Origin: Dugong dugon
Taxonomy: Eukaryota; Chordata; Mammalia; Sirenia; Dugongidae
DNA: 64,000 bases
Direction of reading: 5' to 3'
NCBI GenBank assembly: GCA_030035585.1
Contig: CM057481.1
Span: 58,103,128 to 58,167,127 of the forward strand
Position 1 is the stretch's first letter; every line of letters begins with the position of its first letter. Shown here piece by piece: positions 24,300 to 35,364 of the stretch. Under the pieces are notes generated by a model that ran no database searches, had not been told where the DNA came from, and saw nothing but the letters and a program-made list of their open reading frames with translations. The position numbers were made by a program, and so were the translations under genes.

Positions 24300-25733
24300 T
24301 TATCCTAGAAGAGACTAAATTAAAAGATCATGTAAATAAATTAAAAGAGAGGATCTGTTCTGACCAGTAATCAATACCTGTGGAGTTTAGGAGGAGGTGG
24401 AGAGATTATTACTAACTTTGCTGCTTTGAGTGATGTAGCCACCCAACCACAGAATGGCAGATGAAATCTTGTGATAAGGCAGAGTCTGAAACAGACGTGA
24501 CCACCACAGTTCCTGGAAGCATCAGGCTTAAGCAGGAATGAAGGCCTACTGAGGCCGTGGTCCAGAGAACTGCCCGTTGGGACCTTGTGGAAAGGTGTAT
24601 CAAAATTAAGATGCCTATTTACTTTTGGAGAATGGAATAGTGTACAGGATTGTGCTGACTTTTTCAGTAGCCCCTGGTTTGATTGACAGTCCAGAGCTGT
24701 GTCTGTCAGTGACACTCAGGGAGAGAATGCATGCGTATAAATGCATGTGTATAAACCAAATTGCAATTTATGGTGGAATGAAATTCAGATGCTACCTTTT
24801 TATCACTAAATTATAAAAGGAGTAGAAAAGGTCATAAAATCAATCGAATCTCATATCCAAGACTACTGAGTAAGGAGAAAATAATACCATCTTCATATTT
24901 TCGAACAATGGCAAATATCTCTGCTGCATGTAGAGACCAATAGCCATCTTGGAAATACTTGTTTTTATTAATCAAAAGATGGGACCACAGGTAGATCTGT
25001 TTTATTTGACAAAAGTCCCCAAACTCTAGATTTCATAAATGATGATACATAATCTAATTTATAACAAGTTTTGATATTTCATTTTCTAGCCTTTCATGAC
25101 AGTATACTCTGTAAAAAAGTCTTATCCTTTACACACACACATACACACACACACACAAGTTTTCCTTTAACTATAGCTCAGATGACTGTTTTATGAGCCA
25201 GGATGTCTAAGCAGAGGCCCTTTTCAATAGTTCTATGATTAATTCCTTTTTGTATGTACCCCATAGTACTGATCAGTTTTCCCTCTAAATATGGCATTTG
25301 ATTATTTATTTCTTTAGACTCTTAGTTATTTTGTGAGTTTTTAATTTTATCCTTTTCCTCCTTCTAAATACTTTAAACAGTGAAAGTTATGTTGTGCTTG
25401 TATCTCCATGGTAATAGCACTGGTGAAGTGTTATTTTTATATTATGTACTCAATATAATACTTACTGAATAGATAAATGGCCTGATCCTCCATCCATGCA
25501 TACATTCATATGCACACACACACCCCTACAAACACACACACACACTTGTTAAGAGTGCAAACTGATAAAAAGAAATGGCAAGTGAAATGTTTCAATGTCC
25601 TTACTATACCGAAATATTTCAATGTCATCACTATGCCTACCCATTTCATGAAGAGTTATTTGAATACTCACACATTTACCTTAGTTTACTATGTACAGCA
25701 ATTATATGAATTTTCTAAAAAATAAAAAAAGAA
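24300..25733. other. unique DNA with two CA microsatellites
   Basis: (CA)n runs at 25131-25157 and 25514-25546. Short ORFs (24371-24715 minus, 24625-24816 plus) have no motifs. No interspersed repeat is recognised. Confidence 0.5.
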
Positions 25734-25734
25734 A

Positions 25735-25868
25735 CACTAAGCACTAATCTAGGTACTATTGTAAGTACTTTATTTACATTTTTAAATTTTATCCTTAAAA
25801 CAATCCTATGAGGCAGGTGCAATAATCATCTCCATTTTACAGATGAGAAAACTGAGGTTTAGAGGGTC
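25735..25868 (-). repeat. MIR SINE fragment, antisense
   Basis: Includes ctaggtactattgtaagtac, caatcctatgaggcaggtgc and cattttacagatgagaaaac, the conserved antisense MIR core. Confidence 0.85.
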
Positions 25869-26276
25869 TCTTAGTTACCCAGTAGTGCCATAACAGAAAT
25901 ACCACATGCTGGTGACTTTAAAGATGAGAAATTTATCTTTCATCATTCTGGAAGCTGAAAGTCCAAATCAGGGTCTCGGCCATGTTGATTCCTTCTTTGT
26001 CAGTAGCCCTGGGCGTTCCTTGGTTCCTTAGTTCCTTGGTGTTCCTTGGCTTAAGACTATCCTCACTTGGCACCTGTCTTCGCAGGGTGTGTCTCTGTTT
26101 CTGTTCTGGCCTGTTTATAACTCAGAAGTGATTAGGTTTAGGATCACTCTACACTGATATGACCTCATTAACATAACAAAAGAAAACCCTTGTTTCCAAA
26201 CAGGATCACATCCAGGTACAAGAGCCAGGAATTCACCATGTATTTTAGGGGGAACACAATTCAGTCCATACCAGAG
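25869..26276 (-). mobile_element. MLT1-like LTR, antisense
   Basis: Opens tctcttagttacccagtagt-gccataacagaaatacc and carries gaagctgaaagtccaaatca, then ends in tcagtccatacca. It is the same type as 36932-37450 and opposite in orientation to 30470-31110. Confidence 0.8.
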
Positions 26277-26985
26277 GGGCCAGGTAACCTTCCTACATTA
26301 CTCTTCTAATAGAATGGGAGAGAAATGCCACAAATCCATATCCTCCTCACAGCAAAGCCCATTTTGTTAGTCACTTCATTAACCTATCTTTTTCAGAGAT
26401 GAGCTAACCCACTCTTCACTTGTGGCTGAGGTCAAGCAGCCTGCCCACCATTTCAGAGCAACTGTTTTAGTGGTAGAGCCAGGACAAGAACACATGTCTC
26501 CTAAATCTCAGTCCAGTGCTTTTTTCCTGACTCTTAAATTTGTTTTTATTCTCTTGAAAGTTCACAGATCTTTTTGCAGTGTGTGATGGTCATCAGGACA
26601 CAGTTCTGGCTTTGGGATTGGCTCCAACAAAGACTGAGAGAGAAAGCTGTATCACTGAGAGTATTTTCAAGCCATGAGAAATTCCCAGGGGCCACAGGCT
26701 GTTGGAGTACCAGTTGCTAGTACTGTCATAAAATTCCCCAAGATCCTCCAAGATTTCTCAGGGCACGTTTAAGAGCCCACACCTGCTCTTGCATGTACTA
26801 TGTCTCATGTACTAGACCAGATGTCATTCATTTTGGAATCAACATTTGGCATTGTCAGGGTATTTAGCCGTAGCTGATTGGTAATGTGAAGAGAATATAC
26901 TGATAGTTTTCCCCCAAGCTATTTAGAGGAGAAAGAGAAGGGGGAAAGGGAGGAGAGAACATGTCTATTTGTAATAGAGTTTAAA
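26277..26985. other. unannotated intergenic DNA
   Basis: No repeat, exon or RNA gene recognised. A purine-rich tract at 26922-26965. Confidence 0.5.
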
Positions 26986-26989
26986 TTTG

Positions 26990-27160
26990 TTTGCCACTTG
27001 TTTCATCTGTCTTCTCTCTTAAATTGATCACAATGCAGCTAAATAGTTTGTGTAATTATCTGCTTAACACCTGTCTCCGTCACCATGACCTAAGCCCCAT
27101 GAAGGCAGGAACCATGTCTGCTTGTTCAGTACTGCATCCCTGGGACTTACTATTGCTTTT
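26990..27160 (+). repeat. L2 LINE 3' fragment, low identity
   Basis: agccccatgaaggcaggaac followed by catgtctgcttgttcagtac and gcatccctgggacttac has the spacing of the L2 3' end (gagggcagggaccatgtct type). The terminal tail is missing. Confidence 0.55.
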
Positions 27161-27277
27161 CAAATCAACCAGGGTAATAAACAGTGAAAGAGACAAGGTC
27201 TGAGGGTGACTAAGAGAATAACACAACATTTTGGATATAGTTACTGAAGCGATGAAACATTGCCCTTCTGTTGTAAG

Positions 27278-27655
27278 TGTTGTTAGTCGCCAACGAGTCA
27301 GCCCTGACTCATGGCAACCCCACGTACAACAGAACAAAAAGTTGCCCAGTCTGTCACCATCTTCATGATCTTCAGTATGTTTGAGTCCATTGCTGCAGCT
27401 ATCATAATGCCTTCCAAACTAGGAGGCTCATCTTGCAGCACTGTATCAGATAATATTCTGTTGTGATCCATAGGGTTTTCACTGGCAGATTTTCAGAAGT
27501 AGATCACCAGGCCTTTCTTCCTAGCCTGTCTTCGTTTGGAGGCTCTGCTGAAACCTGTCCACCATGGGTGACCTTGCTGGTATTTGAAATACCAGTGGCA
27601 TAGCTTCCAGCATCACATCAACCCACAAGTCACCATAGTACAACAGATGGGAGGA
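27278..27655 (-). mobile_element. internally deleted RTE copy, antisense
   Basis: The cleanest of three sister copies: 3' end ttgttagtcgccaacgagtc, junction region ccttccaaactaggaggctc, 5' part gaagtagatcaccaggcctt and ccaccatgggtgaccttgct. No coding capacity, so it would need RTE enzymes in trans. Confidence 0.87.
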
Positions 27656-28619
27656 GGATAATAAGCTTTAGGTTGCAATTACTGCTGACTTCTGGGGTGT
27701 TCCTTCAATGTTTGTATTTGAAAGTGTGTTGCACACATATACAATGGAAAACCACCTGTATGGAATTGGAAGAGTGAATTCTTTCCATGTTAGAGGGCAA
27801 GAGAGGATGAAACAGATGAATTCTAGAACAGCAGACTAGAGAAAAGCTAATTCAAAGCCTGTCTTTTACAACAAATTAGGAACAACTGAGTGTTTGCACA
27901 TCCCACCAGCACAAAGAACCGCCCTACAACTCTGGCTTCACTTAGGCCCTTACAACAAAACCTATAGAGTAGCCATGTTGGGTAAGAAATGTTTCCTGGG
28001 TGACCTTAACTGGTGTCTGTTGACAAGTGGACAAAAGCACACGGACTAAATCCTGCCTAGCATCCTGCACACATTCTCACGTGAAATTTCAGTCACTAAA
28101 GTTAATTGAATTCTGATCAATGCAAGAAATAGAGGTTAGAGACTCATGTGTACAAGAGTTCCAGAATTAGATATTCATAGTCCATCACTGACAGAATGAG
28201 TTCTGCATTGCTAAGAATGGAAATAATGATCAATGATTCACTTTCTTTCATAGTACCATCTTTAAGTGCATAATTATGGGAAAAAATAACAGACTTCTCC
28301 TCTAACAAAAAATAGCAATAAAAAAATATTTTAAAGGAAGATACAACAGTGACCTCTCAAAAGGTTTTATGAGTTTCCTTTCCTGGATAAAGCTATAGGT
28401 TTTTATTCACGTTTGATATAAGAGGGTTTGATGGTTTTTCGTGACCTTTTTATTCAGGGCTATTTTCCACTAGAAAACTGAGAAAATGATGTCTTACAAG
28501 CCTGGGAATTTTTTTTCCCAATTTGTCCTCATTTTGGTAGAAAATTTGAAGGAAAACGAAGAATTATATTCTTGACCTTTTATTCTGGTTAATGGGATTT
28601 TTTTTTTCTTTTTTTTTAG
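27656..28619. other. unannotated intergenic DNA
   Basis: AT-rich unique sequence without recognised repeats or exon-like ORFs. Confidence 0.5.
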
Positions 28620-29022
28620 CCAAAGTCATATTGGCAAAGAATTCTATACTTTGATTCCACAGTTCCCAGGCATCGGAGTATGGCATGGATGTGACATGAA
28701 ATGTTTCATGCCTTGCATATTAATTGAGGGGGGAGTTAGAGATGTTCTGAGGGCAAAGCCAGACTTCAGTTTTTCTTCATATGTTCATTGCTTTTCTGCT
28801 CTTATCTCAGAGGGGATTATACTGCCCGAACAGCTGCAGGCAGACATCCTTTGCAACCCAGCAGCCACTCTGAGAAAGAGTTTAAATAAAGTTTTCTACA
28901 GGATTCACATACTTAGAGTTAATATTTTGGATCATTTCAAGAAAAATTTAATCGTGAGTTCATTCTACTTTTATTTTTTTTGCTTGCATGTTACCATAAC
29001 TAGAATCAGATTATGCTCATAA
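28620..29022 (+). CDS. weak exon candidate after a strong acceptor-like tract
   Basis: A long pyrimidine run ending tttttttttag at 28609-28619 is followed by an open frame to a stop near 29022. The first residues read SHIGKEFYTLIPQ, then a cysteine-rich segment (WHGCDMKCFMPC) and ordinary-looking codons. The opening faintly recalls the FYTLIP motif of the PARP regulatory domain, but what follows does not fit that family, and the frame runs into a T-rich tract. No convincing downstream donor was found. Most likely a chance ORF or decayed exon. Confidence 0.15.
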
Positions 29023-29405
29023 GTAACTGCAGAATTGCAGGAATCATCCTACCAGTGAGTAAATCACTTATAACCTCATCCTTCCAGTGGAAAATAGTTT
29101 AGCCACTCACTTATTTCCTGTTCCATCCTTAGCTATATATGTTGCTTAAGGGTTTTGTTTTGATTTTTTTTTTTTCGTTTTTGGTGGTAACATTTCAGTT
29201 GATAACCAGACACTTAACTAGTCACTTCCTAGAAAGCTGTGGAGAGATGGCCAGCAGGGAGTTGAGAGGAGAGAATGTGGTCATAGATCAGGTGGAGACT
29301 GCTAAATTTAATAGAGATAAAATTTGTGACTCTGACATCATTAGCAGCCTGCTCTTATTAACAGAACTGGCTAGCCTTGTTCAGATCTATAAATTCAGCC
29401 TTTTT
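29023..29405. other. unannotated intergenic DNA
   Basis: Contains a T-rich run at 29165-29185 and the 95-codon frame 29139-29426, which has no motif and ends inside the AfroSINE. Confidence 0.5.
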
Positions 29406-29407
29406 CA

Positions 29408-29575
29408 GGAAACCCTGGTTGCATAGTGGTTAGGTGCTACGGCTGCTAACTAAAAGGTTGGCAGTTCAAATCCACCAGGCACTCCTTGCAAACTCTATGG
29501 GACAGTTCTACTCTGTCCTATAGGGTCACTGTAAGTTGGAATAGACTTGACAGCAATGGGTTTGGGTTTTTTTGG
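29408..29575 (+). repeat. AfroSINE, sense, short form
   Basis: gaaaccctggttgcatagtg, ggctgctaactaaaaggttg, gcagttcaaatccaccaggc, tcactgtaagttggaataga and a gggtttgggtttttttgg end. Confidence 0.93.
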
Positions 29576-29604
29576 GGGGGTGGTTAAGCTCTTTGGGTTT
29601 ACAG

Positions 29605-29815
29605 GAGTCCCTGGGTGGCATGACCAGTTAAGCGCTCGACTACTACCCAAAAGGTTGCTGGTTTGAACCCACCCAGAGGTACCTTGGAAGACAGACTTGG
29701 CAATCAGCTTCCAAAAGGTCACAGCCTTGAAAACCCTGTGAGCAGTTCTACTCTGCACACATGGGGTTGCTGTGAGTTGTAATCGACTTGATAACAACTA
29801 ACGATAACTATAATG
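29605..29815 (+). repeat. AfroSINE, sense, long form
   Basis: Begins ggagtccctgggtggcatga, has ggtttgaacccacccagagg and the long-form insert (acagacttggcaatcagctt), then ttgctgtgagttgtaatcga. It sits 30 bases after the short-form copy in the same orientation, which places two subfamilies in tandem. Confidence 0.9.
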
Positions 29816-30468
29816 CATAGAGAAAAGAAGTTGATTGGTTGAAAGGGAAAAAAATTCTATATTAAAATTCTTTTATTCCTGTAAGAGGGCTTCATTTTAT
29901 TCATCTGATGAGCTGAGTTAGTATCCACTTTATTAAAATGGCCATATCAGTTACTAGGCTTAGTGTCTGAAAACCTAATTATATATACTAAAAAAAGTTA
30001 TTCTCGGAGAGTGGTATAATCACCAAAAGTACCTGGCCCATTTTGCATCTAACCTACTGTCTCTGTACTGGTAGTTGTTTCTCGCAAGATTATTATAGAA
30101 AGAAATAGACAATGTGTTCACAATTTAAATGCCCCAGGGAGCGCGACTTCTTGAAGACTTGAGCTACCTTTGTGCAAAAGTCTTGTTTAAAAGATTTCTC
30201 TTCTATCCTTAAAGAAGATAATGCCTCTTTTTTTCTTTCTCTCTATTATTTCTGCCAGCTCCTAGGTACATCAAGTATTTCAAACTTTTACAATATAACA
30301 GGATGAACTATTTTAACAACAGCAATAATAACAACCACACATACCCAACACTGATTAGTTTCTGGCCTTTGGGGGGACTGTAAATTATCCAGGAGGGATA
30401 AAACATTTTATTTCTCCTTTCCAGGAAAGAGAGGCCATTGTTGGGTTTTCAGGATGATTAGGTTATTA
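29816..30468. other. unannotated intergenic DNA
   Basis: No repeat or exon recognised. Confidence 0.5.
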
Positions 30469-30469
30469 T

Positions 30470-31110
30470 CTGTTATAGATTGAATTGTGCCCCCACCTCC
30501 CCACCAAAGTATGTGTTCCAGTCCTGACCCCTATACCTCTAGATGTAGTCTTCTTTGGAAATAGAGTTTTCTTGTTACGTTAATGAGGCTAGACTGGTAT
30601 AGGGTGTCCTAAAGCTAATCACTTCTGAGGGATATAAAGAGCAGCAAAGATACAAAAAAAGAGCCCTGGTGGCACAATGGTTAACAGCTCGGCTGCTAAC
30701 CAAAAGGTCGGCAGTTCAAACCCACCAGGAGCTCCACAGGAGAAAAGACTTGGCGATCTGTTCCTGTAAAGACATCCTCAATGAAGCAGTTCTGCTCTGT
30801 CATAAAGGGACACTATGAGTCAGAATTATCTTGATGGCACACACCAACAACATAGACACAACACTAAGCAAGCACAAACTGGGGAAGACACAAACATGTG
30901 AGGGTCACCAAAGATCTGAGGAACGCTGGGGCTGTAGAAACTGAAACAAGGCTTTCCCCTCTGGGGACAACAGAGAGATACCCTTCCCCTATAGCCAGGT
31001 GCCCTGAATTCAGATGTCCAGCTTCTTGAACTTTGAGAAAATAAATTTTTACCCTTTAAAGCCACCTGCTTGTGGTATTTCTTTTATAGTAGGACTAAGA
31101 AAACTAGGAC
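30470..31110 (+). mobile_element. MLT1-like LTR, sense, split by an AfroSINE
   Basis: tagattgaattgtgccccca, cctctagatgtagtcttctt, tttggaaatagagttttctt and a closing region aactttgagaaaataaattt with gccacctgcttgtggtattt follow the MLT1 order. The AfroSINE at 30659-30850 divides it. Confidence 0.82.
30659..30850 (+). repeat. AfroSINE, sense, long form, inside LTR
   Basis: Close to the family consensus at the 5' end (agccctggtggcacaatggt, ctgctaaccaaaaggtcggc, agttcaaacccaccaggagc) with the long-form block acttggcgatctgttcctgt. Ends gatggcacacaccaacaaca. Confidence 0.94.
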
Positions 31111-31137
31111 ATTCTTATTCTGTCTCTGTGTCTCACA

Positions 31138-31172
31138 TAGACACACACACACACATACACACACACACACAT
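31138..31172. repeat. (AC)n microsatellite
   Basis: About 17 dinucleotide units with one interruption. Confidence 0.9.
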
Positions 31173-31569
31173 TTCAGAGTGTGTGAAAGAGGAGGCTGGA
31201 TTACTTCAAAGGCAGGGGAGATAGATACCAGTGCTGGAAATTGAAAGGGAGCAAGGTGGAGAGCCCTGAACCAGGACACAGCTTCCCATAGAAGAAAGAG
31301 ATGATGGGTTTCCAGAGTGCCCAAGAAGTGGTAGAGCCTCTGTAGAGGGGGTACATATATGGTAGGGACTATATGCCAAGTACTACATAGGTGTGAACAA
31401 TATGCAAATATCTCCATGCCCAAGCTTCGCATGGAGGGACTGGAGATGCACAACTTTGAATCGCTCTGAAGACCTGGACAGTGAGCATCTCTGTGACCAC
31501 CATGGTAGACAGTGGCCAAAGGCCATCGTCTAAGTTTTCTAGATTGTATTAGCCTCCTGAAATAATAGA
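31173..31569. other. unannotated intergenic DNA
   Basis: The 200-codon minus frame 31133-31735 runs through the AC microsatellite, this unique stretch and an antisense AfroSINE, so it is not credible as a gene. Confidence 0.55.
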
Positions 31570-31775
31570 AGAAACCAAAAAAACTCAGTTGCCATGAGGT
31601 CAATTCCAACTTATGGTGTCCCCATGTGTGTCTGAATAGAACTGTGCTCCATAGGGTTTTCAGTGGCTGATTTTTTTGGAAGTAGATCACTCTACCTCTA
31701 TTCCAAGGCACCTCTGGGTGCACTCCAACCTCCAACTTTCAGTTAGTAACTCCAACAGCACGTTAGCCATTTGTT
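31570..31775 (-). repeat. AfroSINE, antisense, diverged
   Basis: ttgccatgaggtcaattcca, gaactgtgctccatagggtt, gaagtagatcactctacctc and aggcacctctgggtgcactc are complementary AfroSINE blocks. Confidence 0.8.
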
Positions 31776-31934
31776 CCACCCAAAGGACCGCCAAATAATA
31801 ACTAGGGTTCAGAGCCAGAGTTAATTGATTAAAAATGTGTTTTTACTTGCACCTAAGTGTGGATGTAAATTTATACCAGTTACACAAATAATTGATCAAG
31901 GAGTGTATGTGTGCATTCACCCATGTCATTGCAT

Positions 31935-32440
31935 GTATCTTAGTTAGGGTTCTCTAGAAGCAGACCCTGAGACAAGGATTCAGGAAAAGGTGGTTTACTG
32001 GGGATGTGATTCTAGAAAATCCCAATAGAGGCGTGAGGAGTGACATAGGAAAGGAGGAACAGCCAAGAAAATGTACATAACCAAGCCAGTCATCATGATG
32101 GATAATGAAACTTAATCCTGCAGGGAAACTCTGGGCGTCTGCAGCCTCACAATTATCCTGCTTGTAGAAAGGGAAGCTTGGGCATTCATTTGCCAAATTC
32201 TAACAGCCATTATTGAGGACTTCTCCAACGGGCATTAATTCTCTGGACTTCCAACCTATGCAATGGGGCAAAAGAGGCTCTGGCCACCAGTGAAAGCCCT
32301 CAGGCCGCTGGAAGTTGGGGTTGCTCTACAGTGGTAATGCCCAAGGAGACATGAGTAGGGTTCCGACAGGGTCTGCTGCAGCCTATGAGGCCATCTGGGC
32401 TGGTTTTAGCCACAGCGAGCCAGTAGCTCTCCATTTATAA
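31935..32440. repeat. unclassified placental interspersed repeat
   Basis: The start cttagttagggttctctaga-agcagaccctgagacaagg, then ggtttactggggatgtgatt, recalls a widespread placental repeat, but I cannot assign the family or limits. Confidence 0.4.
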
Positions 32441-32569
32441 TCTTGCCAACAGCCTGATTTTTCTCAGAAGTGGAGTATCTTCAAGAGGGCAATGAAGATT
32501 TCAAATGTACTTTAGAAACATACAGTCTTAGAGTTGGAATGGACAAGAAATGATCTAGGCCATCTCAAC

Positions 32570-33150
32570 TCATTTTTTTTTTTATACTCTTTTATTTTTA
32601 CAGCAATTTTAGGATTATAGAAAAATTGCATAGAAAGTGCAGAGAGTTTCCATATACCCCTTCTCTGCCCTACACACGGTTTCTTCTCTTACTAATGTCT
32701 TGCAGTAGAGTGATACATTTGTTACAATTGGTGAACCAATGTTGATATATTATTATTAACTAAAGTTCCTAGTTTTCATTAGGGTTCACTTGTTTGTGTT
32801 GTACAGTTCTATGGCTTTTGACAAATTCATAATGTCAAGTATCCTCCACTGTACTATCATGCAGAATAGTTTCATTGCCCTTAAAATGTGCTGTGCTTTA
32901 GCTATTCATTCCTCCTACTCCTAGCCCCTGGAAAGCACTATCTTTTTACTGTTTCTATAGCTTTGCTTTTCTAGAATGTCATATAGTTGGTATCTTACAG
33001 TATGTAGCTTTTTCAGATTGGCTTCTTTCACTTAAAATATGCATTTAAGGTTCCTCCGCATCTTTTTGTGGCTTAACAAATCACTTCTTTTTATCACTGA
33101 ATGATACTCCATCATATGGCTGCATCACAGTTTGTTATCCACACCTCAAC
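32570..33150 (-). mobile_element. L1M 3' part, antisense
   Basis: Antisense L1 landmarks: tttacagcaattttaggatt, gtttccatataccccttctc, gtgaaccaatgttgatatat, tatggcttttgacaaattca, ttatcactgaatgatactcc and gctgcatcacagtttgttat. The old L1 3' UTR meets the end of ORF2. Confidence 0.85.
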
Positions 33151-33595
33151 TCATTTTACTGATGAGATCCAGTAACTAAAGCCTAGAGAAGACAAATGGT
33201 AGGTCCAGGTTTCCCTTAGAGAGTAGCAGGGCTTGTATTAGCAGCCAGAGGTTTTGATTTCCAGACCAACATTGTTTTGTCTAAACTGTACCATCTTTTC
33301 AGTGACTCTTGTCTGTGGCTATCAGTCAAGAGTAGAATTCAAGCAATATATTACATGCTATCCCATCTGAGTTGGTATGCTAAGTAAGACTGATACTGTC
33401 ACGGGATTATTAGGTTGTAACCTCACCCCTCTTGCCTCCATTCTCAGAGTTCCTTTAAGTGTTACAGTGCAGAATTAGTTACCATTCCCCCCCAAAGCCT
33501 ACATTTCCCTGATTCAGTGGATTCGCTGTGGTCCCTCCTCTGCATGGAACGGGACTCCGCCATCATACCCTCACCATGTATTTTTTCTACCAGAT
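33151..33595. other. unannotated intergenic DNA
   Basis: No repeat family is recognised with confidence. Confidence 0.5.
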
Positions 33596-33599
33596 AGGC

Positions 33600-34230
33600 T
33601 CATATTTATCCTTTCAAGGCCAATAAAATATCACTTTCTTGGTGAAACTCTTCCTCATGTCACACCCAAATTACTACCTTGACTTTGGCCCCACAATGCT
33701 TTGCTCTTATATCTCTTACAGCATTTATACTAGATGGTTGTTTATACAGTAGATGGTTGTCTACCTGTTTGCTTCTCTCCTCCCCTGCCTGGATTCCAGC
33801 ACTATATGTTGCTTTGAGAGGACTGACCTTATATCAATTGAGACAGACTAGGTTTTGCGGAGGTAATAAGTGACCCAAATCTAAATGACTTTTTAAATAA
33901 TCGTAGCAGTTGATTCTCTGTGAACCCTTTGTGCTCATCAAGGGTCAGCTGGGGTCTGTCCTCCACATTGTTGTCATTCTCATTCAGGGACCCAGGCTAG
34001 TAGAACAGATACTATCTGAAACATTGAGCACTGTTTTGGGGGAGAGAAGGAAAGCAATTCAAAGCACACACTGGCTTTTGAATCTTCCACATGGCAACAA
34101 TGTATGCTACTGCTTTCATTTCATTGGCTAAAGCAATCCTTACCACGTGTCAGTATATTTGTATTCACCTTTCCTGGCACACACTAGATGCTTAATAAAT
34201 GCTTGATGAATAAACAAATGAATAAATGGA
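33600..34230 (+). repeat. L2 LINE 3' end, diverged, sense
   Basis: tttggtgaaactcttcctca-like text, a catgctttgctcttatatctc region and a typical L2 end (tggcacacactagatgctta, ataaatgcttgatgaataaa, caaatgaataaatgg) at 34170-34230. The middle (33880-34130) may be a separate insertion or unique. Confidence 0.6.
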
Positions 34231-34339
34231 CCGGTGAATGGTTATGTACATTTCTAGTATTTGTTTGAGATGTATAAACTATTTTGAGTAATTTACGTGA
34301 TATGCATTGAAGTCACTATTTCTCTTTTCCTTCACACAG

Positions 34340-34360
34340 CACATCATCATCATCATCATC
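34340..34360. repeat. (CAT)n microsatellite
   Basis: Seven CAT units in cacatcatcatcatcatcat. Confidence 0.85.
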
Positions 34361-34361
34361 A

Positions 34362-34560
34362 TGGTCATAATTTATTAAGTATTATATGCCAGACACCAAC
34401 CCAAGGGTTCTACAGACTCATTAAATATCTTAACCCTGTGAGATACAAATTATTATTATTCCCAGTTTATAGTTGAAGGAATTGAGGTACAGCAAGGTTA
34501 TTGCTTACCCAAAGTTACATAGTGGATAAGTGGTAGAATCAAGTCTGGCTCCAAAGCCAA
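34362..34560 (-). repeat. MIR SINE, antisense
   Basis: taagtattatatgccagaca, tattcccagtttatagttga, aattgaggtacagcaaggtt, aagttacatagtggataagt and gtctggctccaaagccaaaa in antisense MIR order. Confidence 0.87.
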
Positions 34561-35360
34561 AATTTTTAACCATTTTTGTTATACTGTCCTCCCAGAACTT
34601 TCCCATCTGACCTCTTAATAGCCTAGATAAGACTAGTTCCAAAAATGTTCTAGAAAGGCCATTTCTTGCTGTCAGTTCATAGGTAGGTATGAAATCAACT
34701 AAAATTAGTGCAGGGTCTAGGAGGGACAGTTTCAAGCTGGTATCGTCAAAAGCTTCTGTTCTAATATTTGTTATTTTGCACTTGTTCTAGTTTTTGACAC
34801 TGTAGTTACCAAGTACACAACCTAAGGTGTCTACTATGTGCTTATGTAAGTCCTTGAAGAGATCCAAAGCTCTTTTCTGTGGCAAACTTGGGCTCTTAGC
34901 CTGCCTGGCTAATCACCCTGGGGCTGTTGAAACTGAGCTGGCCATCTGCCTGTTGGAGAATCAGGTTCAGGCCTCAAACATTCACAATGTAATGACCATC
35001 CTGCCACCTAGTGAGAGGAATTCCTGTCGCTGACCTTGGTGCTGAAACACTTGTCAGCCGTGAATCATGCCTGTTGCTCATTATCCTGGGACCTGACCAG
35101 TGAGTCTGATCTAAGCTATTCCACTGCCCACAGTTGCTCCTAATTTCTTGATAAACATCAGGGCTGATTTCATGCAATTTTGAACGTTTTATCACTTTTC
35201 TTACATTTACTGTGTTTTGTCTAGGAAGTTAGGGACACATGGGCCTTTCTTTATACGCTCCCTGATCCTATTCTTTACATCCCCTTCAGGTCTGTGGCAG
35301 TACATTGCTGCAATTGTCCCATAAAAATGTTGAAGAAATATATCAAATGTAGTAAAGTAA
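34561..35360. other. unannotated intergenic DNA
   Basis: No repeat, exon or RNA gene recognised. Confidence 0.5.
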
Positions 35361-35364
35361 CCAC

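Noticed and set aside
31133..31735. 200-codon minus-strand ORF, the second longest in the window
   Set aside because: It runs through an AC microsatellite (encoding a Val/Cys/Met run), unique DNA and an antisense AfroSINE. The composition reflects these repeats, not a protein family.
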